The notes under the pieces are model-generated. The model searched no databases. It saw only the letters and a list, made by a program, of their open reading frames with translations, and had not been told where the DNA came from. A program made the translations under genes and the position numbers. A DNA stretch of 64,000 bases from CBDAPX01 sp965198725 (GTDB lineage Bacteria; Pseudomonadota; Alphaproteobacteria; Rhodobacterales; Rhodobacteraceae), in assembly GCA_965198725.1 (NCBI GenBank), contig CBDAPX010000001.1:682001-746000 (forward strand), written 5' to 3'. Position 1 is the first letter of the stretch. Each line of letters begins with the position of its first letter. Shown here in pieces: positions 18,312 through 27,319 of the stretch.

Positions 18312-19316
18312 ATGAGAACAGCACTTGTCACCGGTTCCGCCGGCTTTATCGGCTTTCACGTCAGCCAGCAGCTTTTGAAAGCAGGGTGGCGGGTCATTGG
18401 GTTGGACAGCCTCAGCCCCTACTATGATGTGTCCTTGAAACATGCGCGCCATGCCCTGTTGGAGCAGCAGACGCATTTCACGCCCATCATTGGGAAAATC
18501 GAAGACCCCGGCCTTTTGACTGGTCTTTTTCACAGCGAAGAGCCCGACATCGTCGTACATCTGGCAGCGCAAGCCGGCGTGCGCCATTCCATCGAAGCGC
18601 CGCGCACATATCTCGACACAAATGTCCGTGGCACTTTTGAACTTTTTGATGCGGCCCGCGCGCAGAAACCCGCGCATCTCTTGGTGGCGTCGAGCTCTTC
18701 CGTCTATGGCGCAAACGGGACCATGCCCTACACGGAAACAGAGCGTACGGACTTTCCGATGTCGCTCTATGCGTCCACGAAACAGACCACCGAAAGCATC
18801 GCGCACGCCTATTCGCATCTCTATGGGCTGCCTACGACCCTGTTCCGCTTCTTTACGGTTTATGGGCCTTGGGGTCGTCCCGATATGGCCTATTTCAAGT
18901 TTACCAAGGCCATTTTGAACGGCGAACCCATTGATGTTTACAACAATGGCCATATGCGGCGCGACTTTACCTATGTCGACGATCTGGTCGCATCGATTGT
19001 TGCGTTGGTTGATGTCCCTCCCGGGGATACGCCGGTTTCTGACAAAGACAGCCTGAGCCCGGTTGCCCCTTGGCGCGTCGTCAATATCGGCAACAATTCT
19101 CCGGAAGAGCTGGGGGATTTCATTGCTGCCATTGAGCAGGCCGTTGGTCGTGAAGCGCAGAAAAACATGCTGCCCATGCAACCCGGTGATGTTCCCGCAA
19201 CTTGGGCAGATACGGATCTTTTGCGCGCATTGATCGGGTTCCGTCCCACCACACCGATGGCGGACGGCGTGCGCGCATTCGTGAAATGGTACATGGAATT
19301 CTACTACAAAACGTGA
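18312..19316 (+). CDS. NAD-dependent epimerase, probable UDP-glucuronate 4-epimerase
   Basis: 334 aa from ATG at 18312 (MRTALVTGSAGFIGFHVSQQL). Extended SDR fold: NAD-binding GSAGFIG, the LAAQAGVRHSIEAP block, and the catalytic pair in SMSLYASTKQTTE (YxxxK, here YASTK with upstream Ser in ASSSSVYG). The segments ALLEQQTHFTPIIGKIED and FFTVYGPWGRPDMA are typical of the capsule-type UDP-glucuronate epimerases. Divergence from ugd, which supplies the substrate, supports the assignment. Confidence 0.88.
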   Translation: MRTALVTGSAGFIGFHVSQQLLKAGWRVIGLDSLSPYYDVSLKHARHALLEQQTHFTPIIGKIEDPGLLTGLFHSEEPDIVVHLAAQAGVRHSIEAPRTYLDTNVRGTFELFDAARAQKPAHLLVASSSSVYGANGTMPYTETERTDFPMSLYASTKQTTESIAHAYSHLYGLPTTLFRFFTVYGPWGRPDMAYFKFTKAILNGEPIDVYNNGHMRRDFTYVDDLVASIVALVDVPPGDTPVSDKDSLSPVAPWRVVNIGNNSPEELGDFIAAIEQAVGREAQKNMLPMQPGDVPATWADTDLLRALIGFRPTTPMADGVRAFVKWYMEFYYKT

Positions 19317-19391
19317 CGGATCACCGTCGGGATTGTTTGGCACCCATCTGGTGACAGACAGCAGGATTGCCAAATCGGCAAAGGGGCGCAT

Positions 19392-20489
19392 ATGCCATCC
19401 GAACTGACAGTGTTGGGACTGGAAAGCAGCTGTGATGACACGGCCGCCGCCGTGGTGCGTGTCGGCGGGTCCGGAGACACAGAGAAACTGTCGTCCATCG
19501 TACACGGGCAAACCGAATTGCACAGCGCCTTTGGCGGCGTCGTGCCAGAGATTGCGGCACGCGCGCACGCGGAAAAACTGGATGTCTGTATCCGCGACGC
19601 ATTGGATCAGGCTTCGCTTGTGTTGTCGGATCTGGATGGCATCGCCGTCACGGCCGGGCCCGGTTTGATCGGCGGGGTCATGTCGGGCGTGATGTATGCC
19701 AAAGGCATCTCGGCCGCGTCGGGGCTGCCCCTGATCGGGGTGAACCATTTGGCCGGGCACGCCCTGACCCCGCGACTGACAGACGGGCTCGGCTTTCCGT
19801 ACCTGATGCTGCTGGTGTCAGGTGGGCATTGCCAGTTTCTGATCGTCCATGCGCATGATCGGTTCTCCCGGTTGGGCGGTACGATTGACGATGCGCCGGG
19901 CGAAGCATTTGACAAGGTGGCCCGCCTTTTGGGTCTGTCGCAGCCGGGCGGACCGTCGGTCGAAGCCTGTGCGCGGGCTGGACAGGCCAACCGGTTCGCG
20001 TTTCCCCGTCCCCTGCTCGACCGTGCCGATTGCAACATGTCGTTCTCTGGGCTGAAAACGGCCATTTTGCGCACACGAGACGGATTGGTTGCCGACCAAG
20101 GCGGGCTTTACCAACAGGACCGTGCCGATATCTGTGCAGGGTTTCAACAAGCTGTCGCAAACGTTTTGACTGCAAAAACCCGGCGCGCCACGTCGCTTTA
20201 TATGGATGAAAACCCATCCCAGCCTACGTTGGCCGTCGCCGGTGGTGTCGCCGCAAATCAGACGATCCGCACAGCCCTGCAAGCGCTTTGTTCAGAATTC
20301 GGCGTCCGTTTTTACGCCCCGCCCCTGTCGCTCTGCACGGACAACGCGGCCATGATTGCCTTTGCGGGGGCTGAGCGTCTCCAACATGGCGATGTAGACG
20401 GGATGGATTTGGTCGCGCGCCCACGATGGCCACTGGACCAAACCGCCCAACCCCTGGTTGGTGGTGGCAAAAAAGGTGCAAAGGCATGA
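19392..20489 (+). CDS. tsaD: TsaD, tRNA N6-adenosine threonylcarbamoyltransferase
   Basis: 365 aa of the Kae1/TsaD (ASKHA) family. It transfers the threonylcarbamoyl group to A37 of tRNAs. Metal ligands His119 and His123 are in GVNHLAGHAL, and the N-terminal LGLESSCDDTAAA, VPEIAARAHAEKL and LLVSGGHCQF blocks are intact. First gene of a tight operon: its stop overlaps the gpsA start by 4 nt. Its partner TsaE is encoded at 1013-1486. Confidence 0.97.
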   Translation: MPSELTVLGLESSCDDTAAAVVRVGGSGDTEKLSSIVHGQTELHSAFGGVVPEIAARAHAEKLDVCIRDALDQASLVLSDLDGIAVTAGPGLIGGVMSGVMYAKGISAASGLPLIGVNHLAGHALTPRLTDGLGFPYLMLLVSGGHCQFLIVHAHDRFSRLGGTIDDAPGEAFDKVARLLGLSQPGGPSVEACARAGQANRFAFPRPLLDRADCNMSFSGLKTAILRTRDGLVADQGGLYQQDRADICAGFQQAVANVLTAKTRRATSLYMDENPSQPTLAVAGGVAANQTIRTALQALCSEFGVRFYAPPLSLCTDNAAMIAFAGAERLQHGDVDGMDLVARPRWPLDQTAQPLVGGGKKGAKA

Positions 20490-21445
20490 CTATTGCCGTG
20501 CTCGGCGGCGGCGCGTTTGGTACCGCGCTGGCAATGTCATTAAGCCAGAATGAACCCGTCACATTATGGATGCGCAGCAAATCTGCGGCTGAGAGTATTC
20601 AGGCAACCCGCCAAAACCCGCGCCTTGCGAACGCACACGTACCGGAAAGAGTGACGCCAACGAACGATATCGCCGTCGCGGTCGAGGCAGACATCCTGTT
20701 GCTGGCCGTCCCCATGCAGTCCCTTACGGCTTTCATCAAAACCAACGCGACCCATTTGGCCGAGAAAACGCTCGTCTGTTGTTGCAAGGGCATCGACATG
20801 CAAACCGGGCTTGGCCCTGTTGCTGTGGTTCAGTCCGTTGTGCCCAAAGCACGCGTTGCAATCCTGACCGGTCCAAGCTTTGCAGAAGATATCGCGGGCG
20901 GTTTGCCCACGGCTTTGACGCTCGCCGCGACGGATGATGCAGGGGCGCAGACGCTGCAAGGGACCTTGTCGACACCTAACCTGCGCGTTTATCGCAGCAC
21001 GGATGTAATCGGCGCCGAACTGGGGGGTGCGTTGAAGAACGTGATGGCCATCGCCTGCGGGATCTTGATTGGCGCCGGGCTGGGCGAAAGCGCCAAAGCC
21101 GCGCTGATGACCCGCGGTTTTGCGGAAATGACGCGGTTGGCGTTGGCCTGTGGCGCGCGCCCCGAAACACTGGCTGGATTGTCGGGGTTTGGTGATCTCG
21201 CGCTGACCTGCGGCTCGACCCAATCGCGGAATTTTGCATACGGCATGGCCTTGGGATCCGAAGCCGATTTTGACGCCACAATCACCGTCGAAGGTGCCGC
21301 AACCGCGCGGGCCGTGATTGGCAAAGCTCAAAATCTCGGGATCGAGATGCCAATCGCGCAATCGGTTGTTGACGTCATGGACGGCACGCACAGTGTAAAA
21401 AGCGTCGTTGCACGTTTGATGCAGCGACCCCTGAAGGAGGAATAA
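20486..21445 (+). CDS. gpsA: NAD(P)-dependent glycerol-3-phosphate dehydrogenase
   Basis: 319 aa from ATG at 20486, overlapping the tsaD stop as ATGA. It reduces dihydroxyacetone phosphate to sn-glycerol-3-phosphate for phospholipid synthesis. Rossmann loop VLGGGAFGTALA at the N-terminus, catalytic Lys in GALKNVMAIACGI, and the signature GLSGFGDLALTC. Full length. The tsaD-gpsA pairing is common in alphaproteobacteria. Confidence 0.97.
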   Translation: MTIAVLGGGAFGTALAMSLSQNEPVTLWMRSKSAAESIQATRQNPRLANAHVPERVTPTNDIAVAVEADILLLAVPMQSLTAFIKTNATHLAEKTLVCCCKGIDMQTGLGPVAVVQSVVPKARVAILTGPSFAEDIAGGLPTALTLAATDDAGAQTLQGTLSTPNLRVYRSTDVIGAELGGALKNVMAIACGILIGAGLGESAKAALMTRGFAEMTRLALACGARPETLAGLSGFGDLALTCGSTQSRNFAYGMALGSEADFDATITVEGAATARAVIGKAQNLGIEMPIAQSVVDVMDGTHSVKSVVARLMQRPLKEE

Positions 21446-21718
21446 ATGCTGATCGCCCTTATTGCCAAAGACAAGCCCGGTGCGCTGGAAACACGCATGG
21501 CAAACCGCCCGGATCATGTGGCGTACCTGAAATCGACCGGCGTCGTGCAACAGGCGGGACCGCTGCTGAACGACGCAGAGGACATGATCGGGTCGCTGAT
21601 CATACTGGACGTCGATGGTATGGCCGATGCCGAAGCCTGGGCGCAAAACGACCCCTATACAAAGGCCGGCTTGTTTCAATCGGTGGAACTGATCCCATGG
21701 AACCGGGTGATCGGCTGA
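21446..21718 (+). CDS. YciI-family protein
   Basis: 90 aa. Compact alpha/beta barrel family with the start MLIALIAKDKPGALETR and the His in RPDHVAYLK, which lies at the position of the family's putative active-site His. It follows the gpsA stop immediately with an ideal aaggagg site. Biochemical role not established; some YciI proteins act as small hydrolases. Its stop overlaps the EVE gene start by one base. Confidence 0.88.
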   Translation: MLIALIAKDKPGALETRMANRPDHVAYLKSTGVVQQAGPLLNDAEDMIGSLIILDVDGMADAEAWAQNDPYTKAGLFQSVELIPWNRVIG

Positions 21719-22140
21719 TGGCCTACTGGTTGTTCAAATCCGAAACCTCAACGTGGAGCTGGGACCAACAGGTCGCCAAAGGCGACGCGGGCGAGGAATG
21801 GGACGGTGTCCGCAACTATCAGGCCCGCAACTTTATGCGCGAGATGAAACTCGGCGATCGCGGCTTTTTCTATCATTCGCAAAAGGAAAAGTCGGTCGTC
21901 GGCATTGTCGAGGTATGTGCCGAGGCGCACCCGGACAGCACGACAGAGGATGCGCGGTGGGAATGCGTCGATATTCGCGCCATTCGTCCCTTTGCCGAGC
22001 CGGTCACACTGGACCAGATCAAAGCCCGCGAAGACCTATCCGACATGATACTGGTCAAGAACTCGCGCCTGTCGGTTCAACCTGTGACCGAAGCCGAGTG
22101 GACCATCATCTGTGACATGGGAAAAACCGCAGCCGATTGA
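21718..22140 (+). CDS. EVE-domain protein (modified-base or RNA binding)
   Basis: 140 aa from ATG at 21718 (TGATG overlap with the YciI stop). EVE/PUA-like fold signatures: WLFKSETSTWSWDQ, GVRNYQARNFMREMKLGDRGFFYHS and LSVQPVTEAEW. The fold binds modified cytosines or RNA bases. In alphaproteobacteria it is regularly the last gene of the tsaD-gpsA-YciI operon, but its cellular target is unknown. Confidence 0.92.
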   Translation: MAYWLFKSETSTWSWDQQVAKGDAGEEWDGVRNYQARNFMREMKLGDRGFFYHSQKEKSVVGIVEVCAEAHPDSTTEDARWECVDIRAIRPFAEPVTLDQIKAREDLSDMILVKNSRLSVQPVTEAEWTIICDMGKTAAD

Positions 22141-22154
22141 CCGCCGGTGGTTGA

Positions 22155-22183
22155 TTGCCCGGATGCCTCATGGCCCCGGGCAA
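22155..22183. terminator. Hairpin between the EVE and DUF2853 genes
   Basis: 8-bp inverted repeat ttgcccgg / ccgggcaa with a 13-nt loop between convergent genes. No T-run on either side, so termination strength is uncertain. Confidence 0.35.
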
Positions 22184-22191
22184 ACCTGTGT

Positions 22192-22533
22192 TCAGCCGTA
22201 AACGGCTTCTTTGCCGAAATGTTTGGTCAGCATGTAATAGACCACGGCGCGGTATTTGTTGCGCTCTGACTGGCCATAGGTTTCGATCACCTCGTTGATC
22301 GCTGCCATCAGCTCTGGACCATCGGCAAGACCCGGCTTCTTAATCAGAAAATTGTTTTTGACGGTCTCGATCTCGCCTTCCTGTGTCGCCGCAACCGTCG
22401 ACGAATCCGCATAATAGATTGCCGGGCCACACCCGATCGTAACCTTGGTCAACAGATCCATGTCCGGGTCCATGCCACATTTGTTTTTGAGATCATCCGC
22501 GTATTGCGCGATCAAATCGTCCCGTTTGCCCAT
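22192..22533 (-). CDS. DUF2853 family small protein
   Basis: 113 aa from ATG at 22533 (MGKRDDLIAQYADDLKNKCG); codons further upstream are unlikely because the family starts here. Soluble and alpha-helical. The middle part FLIKKPGLADGPELMAAINEVIE and the end YYMLTKHFGKEAVYG are typical of the family. Function unknown. Single gene, convergent with the EVE gene. Confidence 0.85.
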   Translation of the reverse strand: MGKRDDLIAQYADDLKNKCGMDPDMDLLTKVTIGCGPAIYYADSSTVAATQEGEIETVKNNFLIKKPGLADGPELMAAINEVIETYGQSERNKYRAVVYYMLTKHFGKEAVYG

Positions 22534-22944
22534 ATTTTTTCCTTCCATGCGCAACCCACCAAGGGTCGCGCAAAGCCTAATCACGAATGGAATTTGCACA
22601 AAGGGAAAAATCGCGCCCCTACATCATCGGCGCGTTTCGACTGACCGCTCAGGCGCTGGGCGGCCACGTGCCGATGAAGGCCAGAAGAACACGAGAAGCG
22701 AAAGGTCCAGCTGTCGCAGTGGGCATCTGAATGACCTTGCTTCGAAACACGGCTGATGGTCACGACTGACGGTTTTTTCCAGGGCGTCCCTTGAAAGAAA
22801 CTGGTTCTTCTGAATGTGGATCTGCGACAGAAATACGGATGAAGCAGACTTTAGCATTTTCTTGTGAAGCGATCCTTCCAGGATCAGAACCGATTAATTC
22901 CCGTTTGGCCGCGTGGTTCACTGATCGAAGATTGAGCAGTGAAT
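22534..22944. other. Non-coding stretch before the IS5 remnant
   Basis: About 410 bp without a recognisable gene. It must contain the promoter of the DUF2853 gene near 22534-22600. The final part before 22945 (around gtggttcactgatcgaagat) may be the eroded left end of the IS5-type element. Confidence 0.4.
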
Positions 22945-23489
22945 GTGTCTGATCTTTTCTGGCCGACGTATGCGCAGATGGCGCGTCTTAGGCACTACTT
23001 TCCGCAGTCTCACGGAATGCCTCGCGTTGATGGTAGACGTGTGTTGAGTGAGATTTTTTTATCAACCGCAACGGCTTAAGGTCTCACGATACGTTGGCTG
23101 AATATGGCCCGAACAAGATGCTGTACCATCGTTAGAAGCGCTGTAGTGATATGAGCATCTTCGCGCGCATGATTGCTGGTCTGGTTGTCGATCAAGGTGC
23201 GACCAAGATTGTTATGATCGATGCGATTTACCTCAAGGCACATCGAACCGCGATCAGAATGGGCGTGAACATGAGCGCAGACGCCTGATCGGTTGAACCA
23301 GCGCCGGAATTGACACCAAACGACATGCCGTCTGCGACAGACTGCCAGCTGTCGATTGGTTGCTAGGGGATCGCGGCTAAGACATTGATTGGTTCAGGGA
23401 AGCATTGAAAGACAGGGGGCGATGCCCATGCATCCCAGGTCGGAAGCAGCAGCAGAAGCCCGTGAAGTACGACAAGTGACGCTACGAAT
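22945..23489 (+). pseudogene. IS5-family (IS427-type) transposase remnant
   Basis: The reading starts VSDLFWPTYAQMARLRHYFP, then a frameshift in a T-run near 23050, then IFINRNGLRSHDTLAEYGPN, an in-frame TAG, FARMIAGLVVDQG, KIVMIDAIYLKAHRTA, a gap, and finally DWFREALKDRGRCPCIPGRK and KPVKYDK. These blocks match the order of an IS5-type DDE transposase, with a frameshift, several stops and an internal deletion. The remnant runs to within 2 bp of the gyrB stop, so the region after gyrB has been replaced by IS DNA. Confidence 0.88.
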
Positions 23490-23491
23490 GG

Positions 23492-25909
23492 TCAAAAATC
23501 TAAGTTCTCCACGCTCAGCGCGTTTTGCTGGATAAACTCACGGCGGAGTTCGACCACGTCGCCCATCAGCTTTGTAAAGATGTCGTCGGCTTCGGTCATA
23601 TCATCGACCCGCACCTGCAACAGCGTCCGCGCATCCGGGTCCAGTGTGGTTTCCCACAGCTGATCCGGGTTCATTTCGCCCAGACCTTTGTACCGTTGCA
23701 GTGTCAGGCCCTTGGCGCCTTCGTCCAAAATTGCCTGCAACAGGCTCAGTGGGCCATAGATGACTTGGCTGCGGTCTTTGCGGGCTAGGGAGGCCGTCGT
23801 TCCGTACACCTCTTGCAAGCCTTGGGTAAAGCTGCCGGTTTTCCGCGCCTCGCCCGAACGCAGCATCGGGCCATCCAGTGTCCGAAGCTCTTCGACACCG
23901 CGCAGGATACGGGACAGACGAATGCCCTTGTCCTGCGTGATGCGTCCCTGCCAGCCGCGCTCATATTCCAGCGCGATCAGGTCCAACCGTGCGGCGACCT
24001 TGTCCGCAACGCCTTGGAGGTCGGCATCCACGGCACCGGGTACAAACGCGCCGGCGATGGCCGCCTGTTCCAGAATGTGACGCGGGTAATGGGTCGGGAA
24101 AGCATCCAACAGACGCTTGAGCTGACGCGCCTCTTCAACGACCCGTATAAGGTCCTGACCAACGATCTCTTCACCGCTGCCAAGGCGCAGAACGGCACCG
24201 TCGACACCTTGCTGGATCAGGTAATCGTCGAGCGCGGCCTGATCTTTCAGGTAAACCTCGGATTTGCCACGCGCGACCTTAAAGAGCGGCGGCTGCGCGA
24301 TATACAGGTATCCACCTTCGATCAATTCCGGCATCTGGCGATAGAAGAACGTCAGCAACAGCGTCCGGATGTGTGCGCCATCCACGTCCGCATCGGTCAT
24401 GATGACGATCTTGTGGTAGCGCAGCTTGGAAATGTCTAATTCGTCCCGACCGATCCCGGTGCCCAGCGCCATCACGAGGTTGCCGATCTCTTGGCTCGAT
24501 AACATCCGGTCAAAGCGCGCGCGTTCCACGTTCAGGATCTTACCCCGCAGAGGCAAAACCGCCTGTGTGCGCCGATCGCGTCCGGTTTGTGCCGACCCAC
24601 CAGCAGAGTCCCCCTCGACAAGGAAGACTTCGGTCTTGGACGGGTCTTTTTCCGAGCAGTCTTTCAGCTTGCCCGCCAGATAGTTCACATCCATCGCCGT
24701 TTTGCGCCGGGTCAGTTCGCGCGCCTTGCGGGCCGCTTCTCGGGCCAGCGCGGCCTCAATGATCTTGCCGACGATAACCTTGGCCTCGTTCGGGTTCTCT
24801 TCGAACCATTCCGCCAGTTTTTCGTTCATCAACCCTTCGACCGCCGGACGCACCTCGGAACTGACCAGCTTATCCTTGGTCTGAGAGGAAAACTTGGGAT
24901 CCGGCACCTTGACCGACAGGACACACGTCAGACCCTCACGCGCGTCATCGCCGGTAAAGCTGATTTTTTCCTTTTTGGCGATCCCGCTGGATTGGGCGTA
25001 ATTGTTGATCGTCCGGGTCAATGCCCCGCGAAAGCCCGCCACATGGGTGCCGCCGTCCCGCTGTGGGATGTTGTTGGTAAAGGGCAGGACCGTTTCATGA
25101 TAGCTGTCGTTCCACCACATCGCGATTTCGATCCCGATGTCATCCCGTTCGCCGGTGATGTAGACCGGATCGGTCATGACCGAAGATTTGGAACGATCGA
25201 GGTAGCGCACGAATTCTTTCACGCCGCCTTCATAGAACAGCTCGGTGCGCAGCGGCTCTGCCGGGCGCTCATCGATCAGAATGATCCGCACGCCAGAGTT
25301 CAGGAAGGCCAGCTCGCGCAGACGCTTTTCCAGCGTGTCAAAGCTGTATTCAAGATTGCTGAACCTATCGGTGGAGGCCAAGAACCGCACTTCGGTTCCG
25401 GTCTTGCCGTCGGCGTCGCCGACAACGCGCAAATGCTCGGTCGTTTCGCCGTGTTCGAATTTGGCGTAATGCTCTTTTCCGTCTCGCCAGATGCGCAGCT
25501 CCAGCCACACAGACAAGGCATTCACAACCGAAACGCCAACACCGTGCAAGCCGCCGGACACCTTGTAAGAGTTGCTGTCAAATTTCCCGCCTGCGTGCAG
25601 CTGGGTCATGATGACCTCGGCCGCTGAAACGCCTTCTTCCTCATGGATGCCCGCCGGAATGCCGCGACCATTGTCGCTGACAGAAACGCTGTTATCGGCA
25701 TGGATTTTGACGGTCACGGCGTCGGCGTGACCGGCCAATGCTTCGTCAATTCCATTGTCGACAACCTCGTACACCATATGGTGCAGGCCAGAGCCATCAT
25801 CGGTATCGCCGATATACATACCAGGCCGTTTTCGGACTGCCTCTAACCCCTTGAGAACTTTGATGGAATCGGCGCCATATTCTTCGGGGGTTTGCTCGTT
25901 ATCCGCCAT
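23492..25909 (-). CDS. gyrB: DNA gyrase subunit B
   Basis: 805 aa from ATG at 25909 (MADNEQTPEEYGADSIKVLKGLEAV); the 19 codons upstream are not typical. The GHKL ATPase domain shows VVDNGIDEALAG and DNGRGIP, with the lid GGLHGVGVSVVNALS. TOPRIM residues are in EGDSAGGSA and MTDADVDGAHI. The C-terminal motif QRYKGLGEMNPDQLWETT is intact. With GyrA it introduces negative supercoils using ATP. The start codon is on the recF-dnaN-dnaA side of the cluster, separated from recF by four unrelated genes. Confidence 0.98.
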   Translation of the reverse strand: MADNEQTPEEYGADSIKVLKGLEAVRKRPGMYIGDTDDGSGLHHMVYEVVDNGIDEALAGHADAVTVKIHADNSVSVSDNGRGIPAGIHEEEGVSAAEVIMTQLHAGGKFDSNSYKVSGGLHGVGVSVVNALSVWLELRIWRDGKEHYAKFEHGETTEHLRVVGDADGKTGTEVRFLASTDRFSNLEYSFDTLEKRLRELAFLNSGVRIILIDERPAEPLRTELFYEGGVKEFVRYLDRSKSSVMTDPVYITGERDDIGIEIAMWWNDSYHETVLPFTNNIPQRDGGTHVAGFRGALTRTINNYAQSSGIAKKEKISFTGDDAREGLTCVLSVKVPDPKFSSQTKDKLVSSEVRPAVEGLMNEKLAEWFEENPNEAKVIVGKIIEAALAREAARKARELTRRKTAMDVNYLAGKLKDCSEKDPSKTEVFLVEGDSAGGSAQTGRDRRTQAVLPLRGKILNVERARFDRMLSSQEIGNLVMALGTGIGRDELDISKLRYHKIVIMTDADVDGAHIRTLLLTFFYRQMPELIEGGYLYIAQPPLFKVARGKSEVYLKDQAALDDYLIQQGVDGAVLRLGSGEEIVGQDLIRVVEEARQLKRLLDAFPTHYPRHILEQAAIAGAFVPGAVDADLQGVADKVAARLDLIALEYERGWQGRITQDKGIRLSRILRGVEELRTLDGPMLRSGEARKTGSFTQGLQEVYGTTASLARKDRSQVIYGPLSLLQAILDEGAKGLTLQRYKGLGEMNPDQLWETTLDPDARTLLQVRVDDMTEADDIFTKLMGDVVELRREFIQQNALSVENLDF

Positions 25910-26029
25910 GCGTTTGCCTTGCTTCTTTTGATACCTAGTTTTAGCGGTTTTGGCGGGGAATGTCACGCAACTGACACAAGATTTTGTGGCGCGGCGACAA
26001 GGACTTATGCCGCCACGCGAACGTGCGGA

Positions 26030-26623
26030 TCAAACCGCTTTGGCACCAATTCGACGGACCTGTTCGACCCACCGGTCCACCTGAGCTTCCTTGGGATGGC
26101 TGGCACCTGCAAAATAGGTATAGCGCGTCGGCGTGATCCCGACGAAACCAAAGATTTGGCTGCGAATTTGGCGCAAGAGCGCGCTGCCATACATCCAACG
26201 CATGAACCAGCGGGGCGTGTCGGACGTCATGATCACCCGTCCGGTTCGCCCCGTAAGCACCGGATTGGGCAGTCCGGCCCAATTGGTGTTGCGGGTGTCA
26301 AACGTACGGCCGGGGATCAGGACCCGATCAAACAAACCTTTGAGCTTGGCAGGCAAACCACCCCACCACATGGGCGCAGACAAAACCACGTGTTCGGCCC
26401 ATTCGAGGTCCTGCAACACCGCTTCGATCGACGGTTCAAGCGGCTTGTAATTGGCATAGCCAACGCCGCCAAAATCCAGATCGAATTCAAGATCGGAAAG
26501 ATTCACGCGCCGCACTTCATGCCCAGCCGCCTTGGCAGCCGCCGCATAGGTTTCGGTGAAAAGACGCGATAGGGACTGATCGCCAGGGTGTCCATCCAGG
26601 ACAAGGATACGTTTGGTTGGCAT
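26030..26623 (-). CDS. Flavodoxin-fold NAD(P)H oxidoreductase (MdaB/KefF-like)
   Basis: 197 aa. N-terminal RILVLDGHPGDQSLSRLF is the FMN/FAD phosphate-binding loop of the quinone-reductase family, and VVLSAPMWWGGLPAKLKGLFDRVL is the second hallmark. Such enzymes reduce quinones or electrophiles by two electrons and are often induced by their substrates. Divergent from a TetR gene with three operator palindromes in between, so it is very likely the regulated target. The inducer is unknown. Confidence 0.88.
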   Translation of the reverse strand: MPTKRILVLDGHPGDQSLSRLFTETYAAAAKAAGHEVRRVNLSDLEFDLDFGGVGYANYKPLEPSIEAVLQDLEWAEHVVLSAPMWWGGLPAKLKGLFDRVLIPGRTFDTRNTNWAGLPNPVLTGRTGRVIMTSDTPRWFMRWMYGSALLRQIRSQIFGFVGITPTRYTYFAGASHPKEAQVDRWVEQVRRIGAKAV

Positions 26624-26647
26624 TGGAGTGTTACTTTGAAATAAAAA

Positions 26648-26659
26648 TGACCGTGGTCA
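26648..26659. promoter_or_regulatory. TetR operator copy 1 (TGACCgtGGTCA)
   Basis: Perfect 12-bp palindromic core TGACC-N2-GGTCA, 24 bp upstream of the oxidoreductase start. One of three copies in the divergent promoter region. Confidence 0.85.
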
Positions 26660-26678
26660 ATTTAATAATCTGAAAAAA

Positions 26679-26690
26679 TGACCGTGGTCA
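26679..26690. promoter_or_regulatory. TetR operator copy 2 (TGACCgtGGTCA)
   Basis: Identical core to copy 1, placed 31 bp further, about three helical turns, so the same DNA face is presented. Confidence 0.85.
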
Positions 26691-26700
26691 ATATCTAATT

Positions 26701-26712
26701 TGACCCTGGTCA
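26701..26712. promoter_or_regulatory. TetR operator copy 3 (TGACCctGGTCA)
   Basis: Same half-sites with a changed centre, 22 bp (about two turns) after copy 2 and ending 22 bp before the TetR ATG. Fits autoregulation of the repressor. Confidence 0.85.
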
Positions 26713-26734
26713 ATTTTTCTGCCAAACACCCTGT

Positions 26735-27319
26735 ATGAGCCGTGCCCCGCAAAAACGAACTCTGCAAACCCGCGCCCGATTGATCGAGGCCGCCACAGAG
26801 GTGATCGCGACCTCCGGCTATGGTGGAATGCGGGTGGAAGAGGTCGTGTTGAAGGCCGGCGTGGCCAAAGGGACATTCTTTTCCCATTTTGCCGACAAAG
26901 ACGCGTTGATGGACCAATTGCTTGGTGCCGCTATGCACGCTCTGCTCGATGACATGGAGGCGGCGAACCCGCCCGCAGATGCGGACGCCTTTACAGACGC
27001 ATTGATGCCGCTCATCGATTTCATGACGGCGGAACGGTACGTGATGGATGTGTGTCTGCGCCTGTCAGGGGCTGCGGGGATCGAACAGGTGGGGCCCATT
27101 GCCGAAACCTTCGGCCGTCAGGTCGAGGTGTACGCGAAATGGATCCACGCGTCCGGTCACAGCTTTCGATCCGACATCTCTGTCGATCTGCTCGCCGAAG
27201 GTGTTCAGGCCTTTGTGCTCCAGGCCATGGCCGCAAAATTCTGCGCTTTGCACAACGCGATCTGCGTCCGTGATCGGTTGGCCCCGTACCTGCGCGCTTG
27301 GCTGGCGCCCGCTACGTAA
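26735..27319 (+). CDS. TetR/AcrR-family repressor
   Basis: 194 aa. The helix-turn-helix domain is at about residues 10-55 (TRARLIEAATEVIATSGYGG, VVLKAGVAKGTFFSHFADKD). The C-terminal ligand-binding domain is not conserved enough to predict the inducer. It lies divergent from the flavodoxin-type oxidoreductase gene, with three matching palindromes between them, so control of that gene and of itself is the natural inference. Its last 8 bp overlap the convergent LysE gene. Confidence 0.93.
   Translation: MSRAPQKRTLQTRARLIEAATEVIATSGYGGMRVEEVVLKAGVAKGTFFSHFADKDALMDQLLGAAMHALLDDMEAANPPADADAFTDALMPLIDFMTAERYVMDVCLRLSGAAGIEQVGPIAETFGRQVEVYAKWIHASGHSFRSDISVDLLAEGVQAFVLQAMAAKFCALHNAICVRDRLAPYLRAWLAPAT

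Noticed and set aside
18303..19760. A 485-codon open frame antisense to the epimerase and tsaD
   Set aside because: Both sense genes are clear family members; the antisense product has no recognisable features.
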